The translations under genes and the position numbers were made by a program. Positions 1-8,366 of a stretch of DNA of 64,000 nucleotides are shown here, one piece after another (within the stretch, counting starts at the first letter, position 1; each line of letters begins with the position of its first letter). Below the pieces are notes generated by a model, which saw only the letters and a program-made list of their open reading frames with translations, ran no database searches and was not told where the DNA came from. The stretch is from Vulcanimicrobiota bacterium (GTDB taxonomy: Bacteria; Vulcanimicrobiota; Vulcanimicrobiia; Vulcanimicrobiales; Vulcanimicrobiaceae), in assembly GCA_013036105.1 (NCBI GenBank), contig JAAXCX010000007.1, positions 62,001 through 126,000 of the forward strand. Direction: 5' to 3'.

Positions 1-578
1 ACGCGGGCCAGCAGATCGGCTTGGATGTTTTCTAAGTTTCCGGGATCGCGGCCGCTGGTCACCCAGGCGGTCGGCATCACCAATATCTCGGCGCCGCGAT
101 CGACGAGCGTCCGCGCGATGGTCGGAATCCGGCCATCGGCGCAGATCAGCACTCCTAAGTTACCGAGCGACGTCCGAACCGGCGCCAATTGTTCGGCCGG
201 CGCAAACCATTGGCGGTCGAAATGCCAAAGGAAATGCTTGTCGGCGCTTCCCGCGACTTCTCCGCCGGTATCGAAGACGATGGCGCTGTTGTAGACGCGG
301 CCTTCGTGCGCGCGCGCGGCGCCGGCGACGAGCACGATCTTCAGATCGCGCGCCAAACTGCCGCATTCGGCTAACGCCTCTGCGATTTCACGGCCATCAA
401 ACGGACGGCGGCCGAGCACGTAGGCCGGGAGCGTTCCCTCCGGAAGCACGACCAGGTGCGCGCCCGCGTGGGCGGCGTCGCGGATGCGCTGCGCGATCGT
501 TGGCCACACGCGCGGCAGCGATGCGCGATCGTGAGCTAAGAGTTGGATCGCTGAAACCTTAAAAACGCGGCGGTTCAC
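1..578 (-). CDS. Carbon-nitrogen hydrolase (nitrilase superfamily), 3' end cut off by the window
   Basis: About 192 N-terminal residues are visible and the gene runs off the left edge. The nitrilase catalytic triad is in order: Glu47 in VVLPEG, Lys114 in ADKHF and Cys146 in LICADGR, all with normal family spacing. Such enzymes hydrolyse amides or nitriles in the cytoplasm; the substrate cannot be told from this part. A GTG at 578 gives the typical N-terminus (MNRRVFKVSAIQL), leading straight into the first beta strand. A further in-frame GTG lies at 608. No strong ribosome binding site is visible for either. The gene is divergent from the exported-protein gene at 702. Confidence 0.85.
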   Translation of the reverse strand, partial: MNRRVFKVSAIQLLAHDRASLPRVWPTIAQRIRDAAHAGAHLVVLPEGTLPAYVLGRRPFDGREIAEALAECGSLARDLKIVLVAGAARAHEGRVYNSAIVFDTGGEVAGSADKHFLWHFDRQWFAPAEQLAPVRTSLGNLGVLICADGRIPTIARTLVDRGAEILVMPTAWVTSGRDPGNLENIQADLLAR

Positions 579-701
579 TGCTGCAAGGGTGTTTGCAGCC
601 GTGGCCACCCTTCCTGTTCGCTCGGAGAGGAACGCAAGCGACTAATAGCGGGACAATCCGCGGCCGAAGTGTAGTGTGGGGAGAGAAAAAGGAGCGGCGC
701 T

Positions 702-1163
702 ATGCGCTTACATCGCTTTCTCTTTGTCGTAACAGCCTTGTCGCTGTTGGCGTTCAGCGCGCCGCAGCCGGCATTTTCGGCCACGCATGTAGCGATGGCT
801 AAATTTACGTCGCGAGTCGCACCGGCCGACGAGTACTTCGGCCGTCTGAAGATGAGCATTCTCGGCATCCGCAACGAACTGCGCGACCTCGACCAGCGCT
901 TGACCTATTCGCCCGACGGCGGCGCCAGCTCGCTCGGAACTGCGCTCTTCGTTGAAAACGCCATCCGCGATTGGGAAGCCAAATATCCGGCCGATCCGTG
1001 GCTCGCACGCAGCGTGTACCAACTCACGCACGTGTACGCGAAGATCCACACCGAAGAAGGTCACCAGCGGGCCGTGAGCGCGCTGCACTGGCTGACCTCT
1101 CGCTATTCCGGCTCGCCGTTTTGCAACGTCGCGCAAACTGAGGTGGGAAGCGCTCTGAAGTAA
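702..1163 (+). CDS. Exported helical protein, paralogue of the next gene
   Basis: A 153-residue protein with a signal peptide (hydrophobic core about residues 8-20, AFSA-type cleavage near 27). The mature part contains DEYFGRLK near residue 45 and a helical segment with KYPADPWLARS, followed by a TPR-like helix pair ending near the C-terminus. Both motifs recur in the protein encoded at 1178, so the two are tandem paralogues of a family I do not recognise. AAGGAG lies 7-8 bases before the ATG. It is probably periplasmic. The function is unknown; the helices suggest a scaffold or binding role, which is only inference. Confidence 0.8.
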   Translation: MRLHRFLFVVTALSLLAFSAPQPAFSATHVAMAKFTSRVAPADEYFGRLKMSILGIRNELRDLDQRLTYSPDGGASSLGTALFVENAIRDWEAKYPADPWLARSVYQLTHVYAKIHTEEGHQRAVSALHWLTSRYSGSPFCNVAQTEVGSALK

Positions 1164-1177
1164 GCGAACCCTGGCCG

Positions 1178-2002
1178 GTGATGAAGAGCCGCTCTACCAC
1201 CATATCTCTCTTAGCTGCCGCAGCGGCAGCGTGCGTTCTCGGTTCCGTGGCAGCGGCGCCGACGTCGAAACCGCCGGCGAAACCGGCCCCCAAAGGGCCG
1301 AAGCCACCGGCGGTTTCGAAATTCAGGCAGCGCCAACTCGAGATGATGAGAGTCTCGGCGCCGGGGGACGAATATTTCGGGCGGCTCAAATTGAGCTACC
1401 TCGGAATCAACAACACGTTCCGCGACGAATCCATTCGCGCCGGCGCGTACACCACCGATTCACACATCATTTCACAGGTTGATTTCGCGGAAGACGCGTT
1501 ACGCGGCTGGTCCAACAAGTATCCGAAAGACCCTCAGCTCGCCCGTTCGTATTTTCTCGCGTATGCGATGTACCGCAAAATTTGGACGCAACCCGGGCAA
1601 AGCAAGGCCTGGCAGTATCTGCACATCATCGAACAGCGCTTTCCATCGACCTATTTCGGCAAGCTGGTGAACAAAGATCTCACCGGATTCACCGAGCATT
1701 ACTTCATGGAGCCGCAGCCGTGTCCGTCTCCCCAGCCGACGCTCTCGCCGGGCGCGCGCCGGCCGCCGCCGACGCCAAGCCCCACGCCCTCGCCCGAACC
1801 GACCGCATCGCCGAGCCCCGCGCCCGGGCAGCCGGCGGTAGAAGTTCTGCCGGTTCCCTGCTACACGCCGACTCCGCCGACGCCGTCGCCAACGCCGGTA
1901 CCGATCCCGACGATCGCACCTAGCGCGTTACCGACACAGCTACCCAGCGGCTTGGTAACGCCGACGCCGTTGCCGTCACCCGCTCCGACACGTTCGGCAT
2001 AA
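1178..2002 (+). CDS. Exported helical protein with long Pro/Thr/Ser-rich tail
   Basis: 274 residues, with a signal peptide in about the first 27 residues and an Ala/Pro/Lys-rich stretch before the shared domain. That domain carries DEYFGRLK and KYPKDPQLARS, like the 702 product, so it arose by tandem duplication. From about residue 180 the protein is a low-complexity tail rich in PTPSPTP-type repeats, as found in cell-wall or surface-spanning linkers. The start is GTG 1178 or the adjacent ATG 1181. The last three codons and the stop lie inside the left arm of a large inverted repeat (1990-2146), so the present C-terminus may have been set by that element. The function is not recognised. Confidence 0.8.
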   Translation: MMKSRSTTISLLAAAAAACVLGSVAAAPTSKPPAKPAPKGPKPPAVSKFRQRQLEMMRVSAPGDEYFGRLKLSYLGINNTFRDESIRAGAYTTDSHIISQVDFAEDALRGWSNKYPKDPQLARSYFLAYAMYRKIWTQPGQSKAWQYLHIIEQRFPSTYFGKLVNKDLTGFTEHYFMEPQPCPSPQPTLSPGARRPPPTPSPTPSPEPTASPSPAPGQPAVEVLPVPCYTPTPPTPSPTPVPIPTIAPSALPTQLPSGLVTPTPLPSPAPTRSA

Positions 2003-2146
2003 AGCCCCGCGGCGAAACCGCTCGCAAAATTACGTCCATGTAATTTTGCGGCTTCGCTGCATTTTTGGCAAAACAAGTTTTGAAGCTGCCATCCAGGCAG
2101 GGCCAAAAATGTCAGAGATTCCGCCGCGGGGCTTTATGCCGAACGT
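1990..2146. repeat. Composite nested inverted repeat, 157 bp
   Basis: The 25-bp end arms 1990-2014 and 2122-2146 are perfect reverse complements. Inside lie an 11-bp perfect hairpin (2023-2033 with 2040-2050, loop of 6), a 10-bp pair (2060-2069 with 2102-2111) and, within that, two small hairpins (2069-2074 with 2077-2082; 2086-2090 with 2096-2100). The whole can fold as a closed multi-branch structure. The left arm contains the TAA of the upstream gene. It could be a MITE-like or REP-like element, or a structured transcript end. No target-site duplication is obvious. Confidence 0.85.
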
Positions 2147-2162
2147 TCCCGAGCGCCTAATA

Positions 2163-2196
2163 AAAGAGCCCCGGCTTTCGCCGGGGCTCTTTCTTG
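2163..2196. terminator. Bidirectional rho-independent terminator
   Basis: A 13-bp perfect GC-rich stem (2163-2175 with 2180-2192) with a TTTC loop is followed by TTCTT on the plus strand and a T-rich stretch on the minus strand. It lies between the convergent genes ending at 2002 and 2216 and can serve both. Confidence 0.85.
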
Positions 2197-2215
2197 TTCT
2201 CGATCTCTTACGAGA

Positions 2216-3595
2216 TTAGAACTTCAGACCTAACCCACCGTATGCGCCCGTGTAGCTGTAATTCGCGGGTGCATTCTGTTTATTCCGTCCGTTGCTTCCG
2301 AGGAAGCCGAACTCGATAAACACTGGAACGTTGGGCCCGAACGTAAACGCCCCGCCGATATCCCAGCGAAGAACGTTGTACGCGAGCGTGTAGGGAACGC
2401 CCGGCGGTACGCAGCCGTTTGCCGCGATACATGCCGTGCCGTTTCCTTGCACGTTCGGATAATAGTAGGCGCTGCCGTACCACGTGAATCCCTCGTTGAG
2501 GTCAGGCAGCTTCTCTACGCCGACGCCAAAGTTACCAAGTTTGGGGTATCCGTAATTACCGGATTGCCACAGGTAACCGACGCCGATGTAGATACGCGGA
2601 TCGAGTACCTTGAGACCAAGACGCGCATCGCCTTCGTATTGGCGAGCGATGAACGCCGGAATGAAGGTCATCGAATTTCCGCCGATCGTGGTGACGCAGC
2701 CCGTGTCTCCGGGTGCCGCGTGTCCACCGAGGCCGTCGCACACTTGGAATGCGTTAGCAGTCGTCGTGTTGACGCCTTGATTGTGCGGATAGTTGAATTG
2801 CCGGTAGTCGCCCTCGATCATCCAGGGCAGGTTGATGAGATTGAACTCCCACGCGCCATGAATGCGATACGAGAAACCACCTTGCGTGTTCGTGCCGGTG
2901 TTGCCCGGGCTGAACTCGTTATACACCTTCGGCGAGATGATGTAGTCGCCGGCGATGAAGTGGTCCATGTACGGCGCAGGCACGGGTGACGGCGTTACCA
3001 CCGGCACGGGTGACGGAGCCGGCGTTGTGGGCGGCGGAGGCGGCGTCGGCGGGATGTAGCGGACTACAACCAGACGCTTGTCCGGAACCCATTGGACGTA
3101 CGCGCCCATACCTTCAGATATGACGCGGACCGGGACGACGACATGACCTTGGTAGATCTCAGGCGGCACGTCCAGCGGACGCGTTTCGCCATTGATGACG
3201 ACCTCGGGTTTGCCGACGGTCACTTTTACGTCCGCGCCGGGCTTGGTCACGTCGACCGTTTTGGACGCAGGGTCGTATGCGACCGTTGCACCCATTTGCT
3301 CGAACATCGAACGTAATGGAATGAGAATGGTACCGCCACGCACGAGCGCTGCCAGTACGCGGCCCTGTTTGAGCTCGTCCGGTTTTGCGTACACGTGGTG
3401 ATCGTTGTAAAGAATCGGAATTTGGCCGGACGGCGGGGAACCGAAGTTCATCGGCGGCGGAGCCGGGCTAGCCTGTGCGACCACGTTGGTTCCTAAGTTT
3501 CCATGCGATCCAGGCTGCGACGGAGCTGCCACCGCGCTAAGTCCCAAGCCGGCCGTTAACAACGCGGCGAGGACTCCGGTGCTCAGTCGTTTCAA
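2216..3595 (-). CDS. Outer-membrane protein with copper-amine-oxidase-N stalk domain and beta barrel
   Basis: 459 residues. A signal peptide covers about residues 1-25. Residues about 60-180 hold a copper amine oxidase N-terminal-like stalk domain, with the LIPLRSMFEQMGATVAYD and VVPVRVISEGMGAYVQW half-repeats typical of PF07833. A Pro-rich linker (about 185-205) leads to a roughly 250-residue region of alternating polar and aromatic strands that ends in GLGLKF; a terminal Phe is the usual sign of a BamA-inserted barrel. It probably sits in the outer membrane with the stalk domain in the periplasm. Translation starts at TTG 3595, with AGGAGG 5 bases upstream. No cargo or substrate can be inferred. 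Confidence 0.85.
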   Translation of the reverse strand: MKRLSTGVLAALLTAGLGLSAVAAPSQPGSHGNLGTNVVAQASPAPPPMNFGSPPSGQIPILYNDHHVYAKPDELKQGRVLAALVRGGTILIPLRSMFEQMGATVAYDPASKTVDVTKPGADVKVTVGKPEVVINGETRPLDVPPEIYQGHVVVPVRVISEGMGAYVQWVPDKRLVVVRYIPPTPPPPPTTPAPSPVPVVTPSPVPAPYMDHFIAGDYIISPKVYNEFSPGNTGTNTQGGFSYRIHGAWEFNLINLPWMIEGDYRQFNYPHNQGVNTTTANAFQVCDGLGGHAAPGDTGCVTTIGGNSMTFIPAFIARQYEGDARLGLKVLDPRIYIGVGYLWQSGNYGYPKLGNFGVGVEKLPDLNEGFTWYGSAYYYPNVQGNGTACIAANGCVPPGVPYTLAYNVLRWDIGGAFTFGPNVPVFIEFGFLGSNGRNKQNAPANYSYTGAYGGLGLKF

Positions 3596-3756
3596 GTTTT
3601 CCTCCTAGCTAGAATGAGGAGCTCGGTTTGCCTGGGCTGGGACGGAGTGACCCGTACCTCCTGCCGCGAACCAAGCGTGGGTTTCGTCGCAGGGATACCC
3701 AAGAGCAAGCAAAGCTAATCGTTTCAGGGAGCCGGGTTGCCCCCCCTTGTAGTATA
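3596..3756 (-). promoter_or_regulatory. Promoter and about 150-nt leader of the outer-membrane protein gene
   Basis: On the minus strand a TATACT -10 hexamer (3756-3751) precedes a GC-rich leader of about 150 nt that ends in AGGAGG next to the TTG start. No good -35 box is seen. A leader this long before a surface protein could be regulatory, but I could not match it to any riboswitch I know, including c-di-AMP and c-di-GMP types. Confidence 0.35.
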
Positions 3757-3835
3757 AGCGAGTACGGGCTTGCTCGGCGGCTACCTTTGCCAGCGACCTC
3801 GCCGGGGCCCGGTCCCTTCGTTTATAAAGGTAGCG

Positions 3836-4258
3836 TTAAGTGAGCTTCTCTTCAAGCTTTGAGCGGAATTTTGTGCGATCCATGACGTACCGCTCGTGGG
3901 TTCCCTCGGCCACGGCCTCTTGCTCGTCGAAGACTCGGACCGCAAAACTGACCCGGGGGCCGTCAACGAGCACCACCTCGACCTCGGTCCTTAATATGAA
4001 TCCGACCGGCACGGGGGATTTGTGTTCGAGGTCGATATGGGTGGCTAGGCTCACCTGGTTCTCTCCCAAGGTGGGGGCCAGGCACGCCATGGCGGCGTCT
4101 TCGACCAGCTGAACGAGCGTCGGCGTCGAAAGGGCGTCGACGCCCTTGTTGCCGGCTTTCTCCGCGGTCATCCACTCTTCGACGCGGCTCTGCCTGCTGT
4201 ACGTGCGGCCGATCTCGAGTTTGGCGCCCATGGCTTGATTGTTGTACCACATCGGCAC
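3836..4258 (-). CDS. Hotdog-fold thioesterase (FlK-like)
   Basis: 140 residues of hotdog fold, of the fluoroacetyl-CoA thioesterase/YbgC-like type. From about residue 37 on it has the pattern KGVDALSTPTLVQLVEDAAM, then a central strand with a His (THIDLEHKSP) and FILRTEVEVVLVDGPRVSF. It likely hydrolyses acyl-CoA thioesters in the cytoplasm; the actual substrate is unknown. The longest start is GTG 4258. ATG 4252 or ATG 4231 (MGAKLEIG) fits the family better, so the first 9 residues are doubtful. The start lies against the left arm of an inverted repeat (4259-4331). It is divergent from the efflux adaptor gene. Confidence 0.8.
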   Translation of the reverse strand: MPMWYNNQAMGAKLEIGRTYSRQSRVEEWMTAEKAGNKGVDALSTPTLVQLVEDAAMACLAPTLGENQVSLATHIDLEHKSPVPVGFILRTEVEVVLVDGPRVSFAVRVFDEQEAVAEGTHERYVMDRTKFRSKLEEKLT

Positions 4259-4331
4259 GCCGGTCCCCGCCCTCCCTTCGACTGCGCTCAGGACTTCGGC
4301 GGCTCGTTTAAACGCTCGGGCAGGGACCGGC
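4259..4331. repeat. Nested inverted repeat carrying a CCTTCGAC...CTCAGGA copy
   Basis: Arms 4259-4272 and 4318-4331 are reverse complements with one mismatch. Between them lie CCCTTCGACTGCGCTCAGGAC (about 4274-4294), the hairpin-less form of a repeat also found at 22669, 31747 and 62794, and the palindrome CGTTTAAACG (4304-4313). It fills the start of the intergenic space between divergent genes. The rest, 4332-4527, shows nothing clear apart from an A/G-rich ribosome binding region. Confidence 0.7.
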
Positions 4332-4527
4332 CCGCCGATGTGCTGCGGGTTGGACTACTGGGGTTCACCGGGCATTGGGTAATCCTGAGCCTTCGTGTGA
4401 TAAGGGGAAGGGGACGAAATGGGATCGGATCGAGCGGGTATAGCAACGGGAGGAAGGGCAGACGGTTTTAAGGTCCGATAGGTACTACTTGAATCAAACT
4501 ACTTGTAATCTCCGTAATAGAAGAAGA

Positions 4528-5838
4528 ATGAAAGCAAAAAGTCTCACGATATTCGCTATTGTCCTCACATTGGCCGGATGCGGCGGCGGCGGTCAGCAAA
4601 AACGCGGACCCACGGCTCTAGACGTCGACGTCTCGCAAGCGCAGCGCCGCACCATCGCGACCTACATCACGTTAGACGGTCAAGTCTCGCCATTGGAAGA
4701 TTCGACGCTCTCGTTCCAGCAATCCGGACCGGTGTCGGCGGTGTATGTGAATCAGGGCGATCGCGTGAGCGCCGGCGAGCTGCTCGCACGGATCGACGAT
4801 TCGACGTTGCGCGCGCAACTCGCGCAAGACGAAGCGCTGATCTCACAAGCTGCGGCGCGCGCGCAGTCTTCGGCCATGAACGTGCCAATCGTGTCGTCGC
4901 AAACGACGGACGCCGCGCGTTCGGCTAAAGCCGCGCTCGACAACGCGCAGCTGGCCTACAACCAAGACGAACAGCTTTTTAAACAGGGTTACGTTTCACA
5001 GTCGCAACTCGTGCAAGCGCGCTCGGCATACATCTCTGCGCAGACGCAGTATCAGTCGGCGTTAGCAAACCGGCAATCTACCGCGGTGTCGGGCGCAAGC
5101 GCGGCCGCGGATCGCGCGGCGGTGCAGTCGGCACAAGCTCAAGCCAACACGCTGCAGACCGCCATTGGCCAGACGGCGCTGTACGCACCGTTCGACGGCG
5201 TGGTCACGGCGCGTTTGCTCGATCCCGGTGCGATGGCGAGTCCGGGAACGGCGGCATTGCGTGTGAGCAAGATCGATACGGTGTGGATTAACGTCAACGT
5301 TCCCGATGAAGATTTGGCCTACGTCCATGCCGGCACGCCGGTAACGTTCACGACCGGTGCGGGCGGCCCGCGGTTCACCGCACGCGTCGATGCGGTGAAC
5401 GCCGTGCCGACGCAAGGCACGCTGTCGTATCAAGCGCGCATTCGTCAAGTGAATCCGGGGAATACGCTGCGCGGCGGAATGCTCGTGAGCGTGACCGTGC
5501 AGCAGGCGCGCCACGATAACGCGATCGTCGTACCGCGTCAAGCGGTGGCGCAGTCGGATCGCGGAACCGCTGTGTTCGTCGTGGGCGCGGACAAAAAGGC
5601 AAAAGAAGTGCCCGTGCAAATCGGTCTGCAAACCGACACGCTGAGCGAAGTGCGCAGCCCGCTGGTCACGGCCGGAACCACCGTCATCACCACGCGCCCC
5701 GACGCGTTGCAAGACGGCAGTTTGGTTGCGTACGGCACGACCGGCGCGGGTGGCGGGCCGCCGGGTGCTGCCCCTGCCGGAGCCCCGGGCGCGAAACCGC
5801 CCGCGGGCGCGCAGCGCCGTCACAAGCGGACGCAGTAG
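4528..5838 (+). CDS. Efflux periplasmic adaptor (membrane fusion protein, HlyD/AcrA type), lipoprotein
   Basis: About 436 residues. The ATG at 4528 gives a clear lipoprotein signal (MKAKSLTIFAIVLTLAGC), with AGAAGAAG as ribosome binding site; a TTG at 4489 is in frame but less likely. The order of parts is typical: split biotinyl-lipoyl domain (first half near VNQGDRVSAGELLARIDD), a long alpha hairpin, the second lipoyl half (ALYAPFDGVVTARLLDPG), a beta barrel and a membrane-proximal domain. The C-terminus is Gly/Pro/Ala-rich. It would bridge an inner-membrane pump to the TolC-like protein encoded 3 nt downstream. No pump gene follows. Confidence 0.9.
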   Translation: MKAKSLTIFAIVLTLAGCGGGGQQKRGPTALDVDVSQAQRRTIATYITLDGQVSPLEDSTLSFQQSGPVSAVYVNQGDRVSAGELLARIDDSTLRAQLAQDEALISQAAARAQSSAMNVPIVSSQTTDAARSAKAALDNAQLAYNQDEQLFKQGYVSQSQLVQARSAYISAQTQYQSALANRQSTAVSGASAAADRAAVQSAQAQANTLQTAIGQTALYAPFDGVVTARLLDPGAMASPGTAALRVSKIDTVWINVNVPDEDLAYVHAGTPVTFTTGAGGPRFTARVDAVNAVPTQGTLSYQARIRQVNPGNTLRGGMLVSVTVQQARHDNAIVVPRQAVAQSDRGTAVFVVGADKKAKEVPVQIGLQTDTLSEVRSPLVTAGTTVITTRPDALQDGSLVAYGTTGAGGGPPGAAPAGAPGAKPPAGAQRRHKRTQ

Positions 5839-5841
5839 CCG

Positions 5842-7239
5842 ATGCACGCATTCATTCTAGCGGCCGTCGTTCTGGCGACGCCGACGCCCATTCCCGCGGC
5901 CACGCCGCAGGCACTACCGTACCCGGCTTACGGGACGCCGGCTCCGGGGGCAGCCGTGCAGAGGCCTCAACCGGGCGTTCCGGTTTCGATCACGCTCCCG
6001 CAGGCCATTGCTATCGCCGCCGCGCGTTCGCCCGTTTTGGCGATCGCGCGTTCGGATTACCGGTTGACGCAGCTTTCGGTGGATCTCGCACGCACCGGGC
6101 TCTACCCTAATCTCGCGGCGACGGCCAGCCTATCACGATCGTTCGGATCGCGCGGCGGCAGTTCGACCACGGGAACCCTCGGCGGCGGCGTGACGAGCGA
6201 AGGCCTCAACGCCACGCTCCGGCAGTTTATTTTCGATGGCGGAAGAGTCATCAACGAGATCCGCCAGGCGCAGTCTGGCCAATTAGCCGGCGCGGGAACG
6301 TATCAGCGCTCACTGCAGACGCTGGCGTTCAACGTCGCGACGGCGTATTACAACGCCCTGCAAGCGGAGTCGGCGACAACGCTCGCGGTGCAAGTTGTGC
6401 ATCAAAACCAAGTGCAGGAAAATCTCGTGACGGCACAACTTCGCGCCGGCACCGCATCGCGCGTCGATCTCGCTACCGCCCAGTTGCCGACAGCGCAGGC
6501 GCGCGTCGCACTCGTGCGCGCGCAAGGTAATCAGCTCTCGGCTTTGGCGGCGTTTGCGAATCAACTGGGCCTCGACGCAAGCGCGCTGGTCATGCCCATC
6601 AACGATACGCCGGCCAATCCTGCCGCTTCACTGTTAACGCAGCAAAAAGTCGACTACGATCAAGCGGTCGCGCGGGCGTTCCTGGAACGGCCCGATTATT
6701 TGTCGGCCCAATACACCGCGCAGGCGGCCGCCTATAACGTGCGCGCGCAGCGCGCCGGTTTGTTGCCCAGCTTGTCGGGCAACGCATCGTACGGCACCAA
6801 CTCAACGACGGCAACCGGAACCGATTTTCGTACCAGCGGCAGCGCCGGCGTCACGCTGAGCATTCCCATCTTCGATCAAGGCGTCACGCGCGTCCAAATC
6901 GCGCAAGCTCAAGCGCAGGCCGATATCGCCAACAGCGAGCTCGACGAAAGCAAACTGACCGTCGAGCTGAACGTGCGCCAGGCGTTAGTCGGCCTTATCT
7001 CGGCGGAGTCCGCGGTCGGGCAAGCGCAGGCCGAGCTTTCAAAAGCGAGCGAAATCTTGCGCGCCACGCAGGCGCAATACCGCGCCGGCGTCACCACGTT
7101 GCCGCTGCTGCTGAACGCACAGGTTGGGCTGACGCAGGCCGAGACCGACGAGCTTAACGCCGTGTACGCGCTGCGCCAAGCCGAGCAGACATATCTGTTT
7201 GCCCTTGGCGAGAATGATTTGGGGGCCGCGTCGCTCTAA
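5842..7239 (+). CDS. TolC-family outer-membrane efflux channel
   Basis: 465 residues with a short signal peptide and Pro-rich N-terminus. Two homologous halves follow, each with a long coiled-coil helix pair and beta strands of the trimeric outer-membrane channel (NLAATASLSRSFG and LLPSLSGNASYG mark the strand parts). Family length is usually 430-490. The gene starts 3 nt after the adaptor stop, so both are surely cotranscribed. Unlike most tripartite systems there is no RND, ABC or MFS pump in this operon. The downstream gene begins within about 40 nt and may belong to the same transcript. Confidence 0.92.
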   Translation: MHAFILAAVVLATPTPIPAATPQALPYPAYGTPAPGAAVQRPQPGVPVSITLPQAIAIAAARSPVLAIARSDYRLTQLSVDLARTGLYPNLAATASLSRSFGSRGGSSTTGTLGGGVTSEGLNATLRQFIFDGGRVINEIRQAQSGQLAGAGTYQRSLQTLAFNVATAYYNALQAESATTLAVQVVHQNQVQENLVTAQLRAGTASRVDLATAQLPTAQARVALVRAQGNQLSALAAFANQLGLDASALVMPINDTPANPAASLLTQQKVDYDQAVARAFLERPDYLSAQYTAQAAAYNVRAQRAGLLPSLSGNASYGTNSTTATGTDFRTSGSAGVTLSIPIFDQGVTRVQIAQAQAQADIANSELDESKLTVELNVRQALVGLISAESAVGQAQAELSKASEILRATQAQYRAGVTTLPLLLNAQVGLTQAETDELNAVYALRQAEQTYLFALGENDLGAASL

Positions 7240-7280
7240 CGGTTTCGGCGGCGGTTAGCGATCCCGTCAACGCCCAGATT

Positions 7281-8366
7281 CTGGCGGTATCCGAAGACCG
7301 GCTCGCAGGCTTTCAGGAAGATCCGTTCGGCGAGATAGCGGCGCGTAGCGGCGTTCCCGTCGATACGGTGATCGAGCGTATTGCCGGCATGCTGCGCGCG
7401 GGAACGATCCGGCGCGTGCGCCAGACGCTACTGGCGACGAGCCTGGCGCAGGGCGCACTCGTTGCTTGGCGCGTCGCCCCGGAAAAACTCGATGCAGCTT
7501 TCGATTTTCTGTTTCGCGACGATCCGTTTTCCGGACACGTCGTTATTCGCACGGCGGATCCGGCGACGCCGGGCGCGTCGTATCGTTTGTGGACCACGCT
7601 CAAAGTTCCACAAGGGTATTCGTTGCGAAAACATGCCGAGTTCTTGCAGCGGCAGGTTGGCGCCGACAACTTCCGCTTGATGCCGGCCAAAAAACTTTTC
7701 GCATTGGGCGTCGGACACGTGCGCCGGCGCGGCATTGAGATCGGCAGCCGCGCGGATGTTTTAGCCGAACCGATCGACACGACTATCGTGGAGTTGAGCG
7801 ATCGTGAATGGCGCATACTCACGGCAGTCAAGCGGGAATTCACGCCCGGGGAAATCGTGCGCGAGCTGTGGCGCGCGCGCGCAGCGGAAGCGGGTGTTGA
7901 CCTGAATGAGTTTTACGAAGCCGGCCGCGTTTTGAATGCGCGGGGTGTCATCGGAAGATTCTCAACATTTCTGGAGCACGTAAAGAAAACGGCCGGCGAC
8001 GAACGCGTGACTCGCTATAACGCGCTCTTCCATTGGGCCGTTCCAAAAGGCCGGGAGCTCGACGCGGGCCGCGAGGTCGGGCGCCATCATATCATCACGC
8101 ACGCCTACTGGCGCGAGGGCGGACCGGAGTTTCACAACGTCAACGTGATGGCCGTCGCGCACGGCTTAGACAAGGACGTCGTGCTGGCGCACAAGGCGGC
8201 CATCGACGCCCACCTGCGGGAAGCCGGCATCGACTTCGAGTATACGAATGTCTTCTGGGGAGGCCGCAGCGAAATCAAGCCGTCCGAGATATCGCCGCTC
8301 GCATACCGCGAGTTCTGCGCAAAGCATGGGCTCGAGCCCGACACGATGAGAGAGGAGCCTGGATGA
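7281..8366 (+). CDS. Two-domain Lrp/AsnC-like protein (siroheme decarboxylase/NirD-like)
   Basis: The reading frame opens at 7218. It contains an N-terminal winged-helix segment (FGEIAARSGVPVDTVIERIAGML), an AsnC-type alpha/beta domain, a second segment (LSDREWRILTAVK) and a second alpha/beta domain with RYNALFHWAVPKGREL. This duplicated layout resembles NirD/NirL/AhbAB siroheme decarboxylases and related proteins; a plain regulator is possible. The first canonical start, GTG 7368, would cut the first helix-turn-helix. CTG 7281 would preserve it, so I place the start there with low certainty. The stop overlaps the next ATG (ATGA), which implies coupled translation with the peptide-binding lipoprotein. 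Confidence 0.7.
   Translation: MAVSEDRLAGFQEDPFGEIAARSGVPVDTVIERIAGMLRAGTIRRVRQTLLATSLAQGALVAWRVAPEKLDAAFDFLFRDDPFSGHVVIRTADPATPGASYRLWTTLKVPQGYSLRKHAEFLQRQVGADNFRLMPAKKLFALGVGHVRRRGIEIGSRADVLAEPIDTTIVELSDREWRILTAVKREFTPGEIVRELWRARAAEAGVDLNEFYEAGRVLNARGVIGRFSTFLEHVKKTAGDERVTRYNALFHWAVPKGRELDAGREVGRHHIITHAYWREGGPEFHNVNVMAVAHGLDKDVVLAHKAAIDAHLREAGIDFEYTNVFWGGRSEIKPSEISPLAYREFCAKHGLEPDTMREEPG

Noticed and set aside
3596-3756. c-di-AMP, c-di-GMP or cobalamin riboswitch in the leader of the outer-membrane protein gene
   Set aside because: I could not find the conserved core segments of these classes in order on the transcribed strand.
5062-5847. Long open frame antisense to the efflux adaptor
   Set aside because: Arg/His-rich shadow frame over a confident gene.
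8033-8362. Long upstream extension of the peptide-binding lipoprotein frame
   Set aside because: It overlaps the Lrp-like gene; the lipobox signal begins at ATG 8363 with AGGAG before it.
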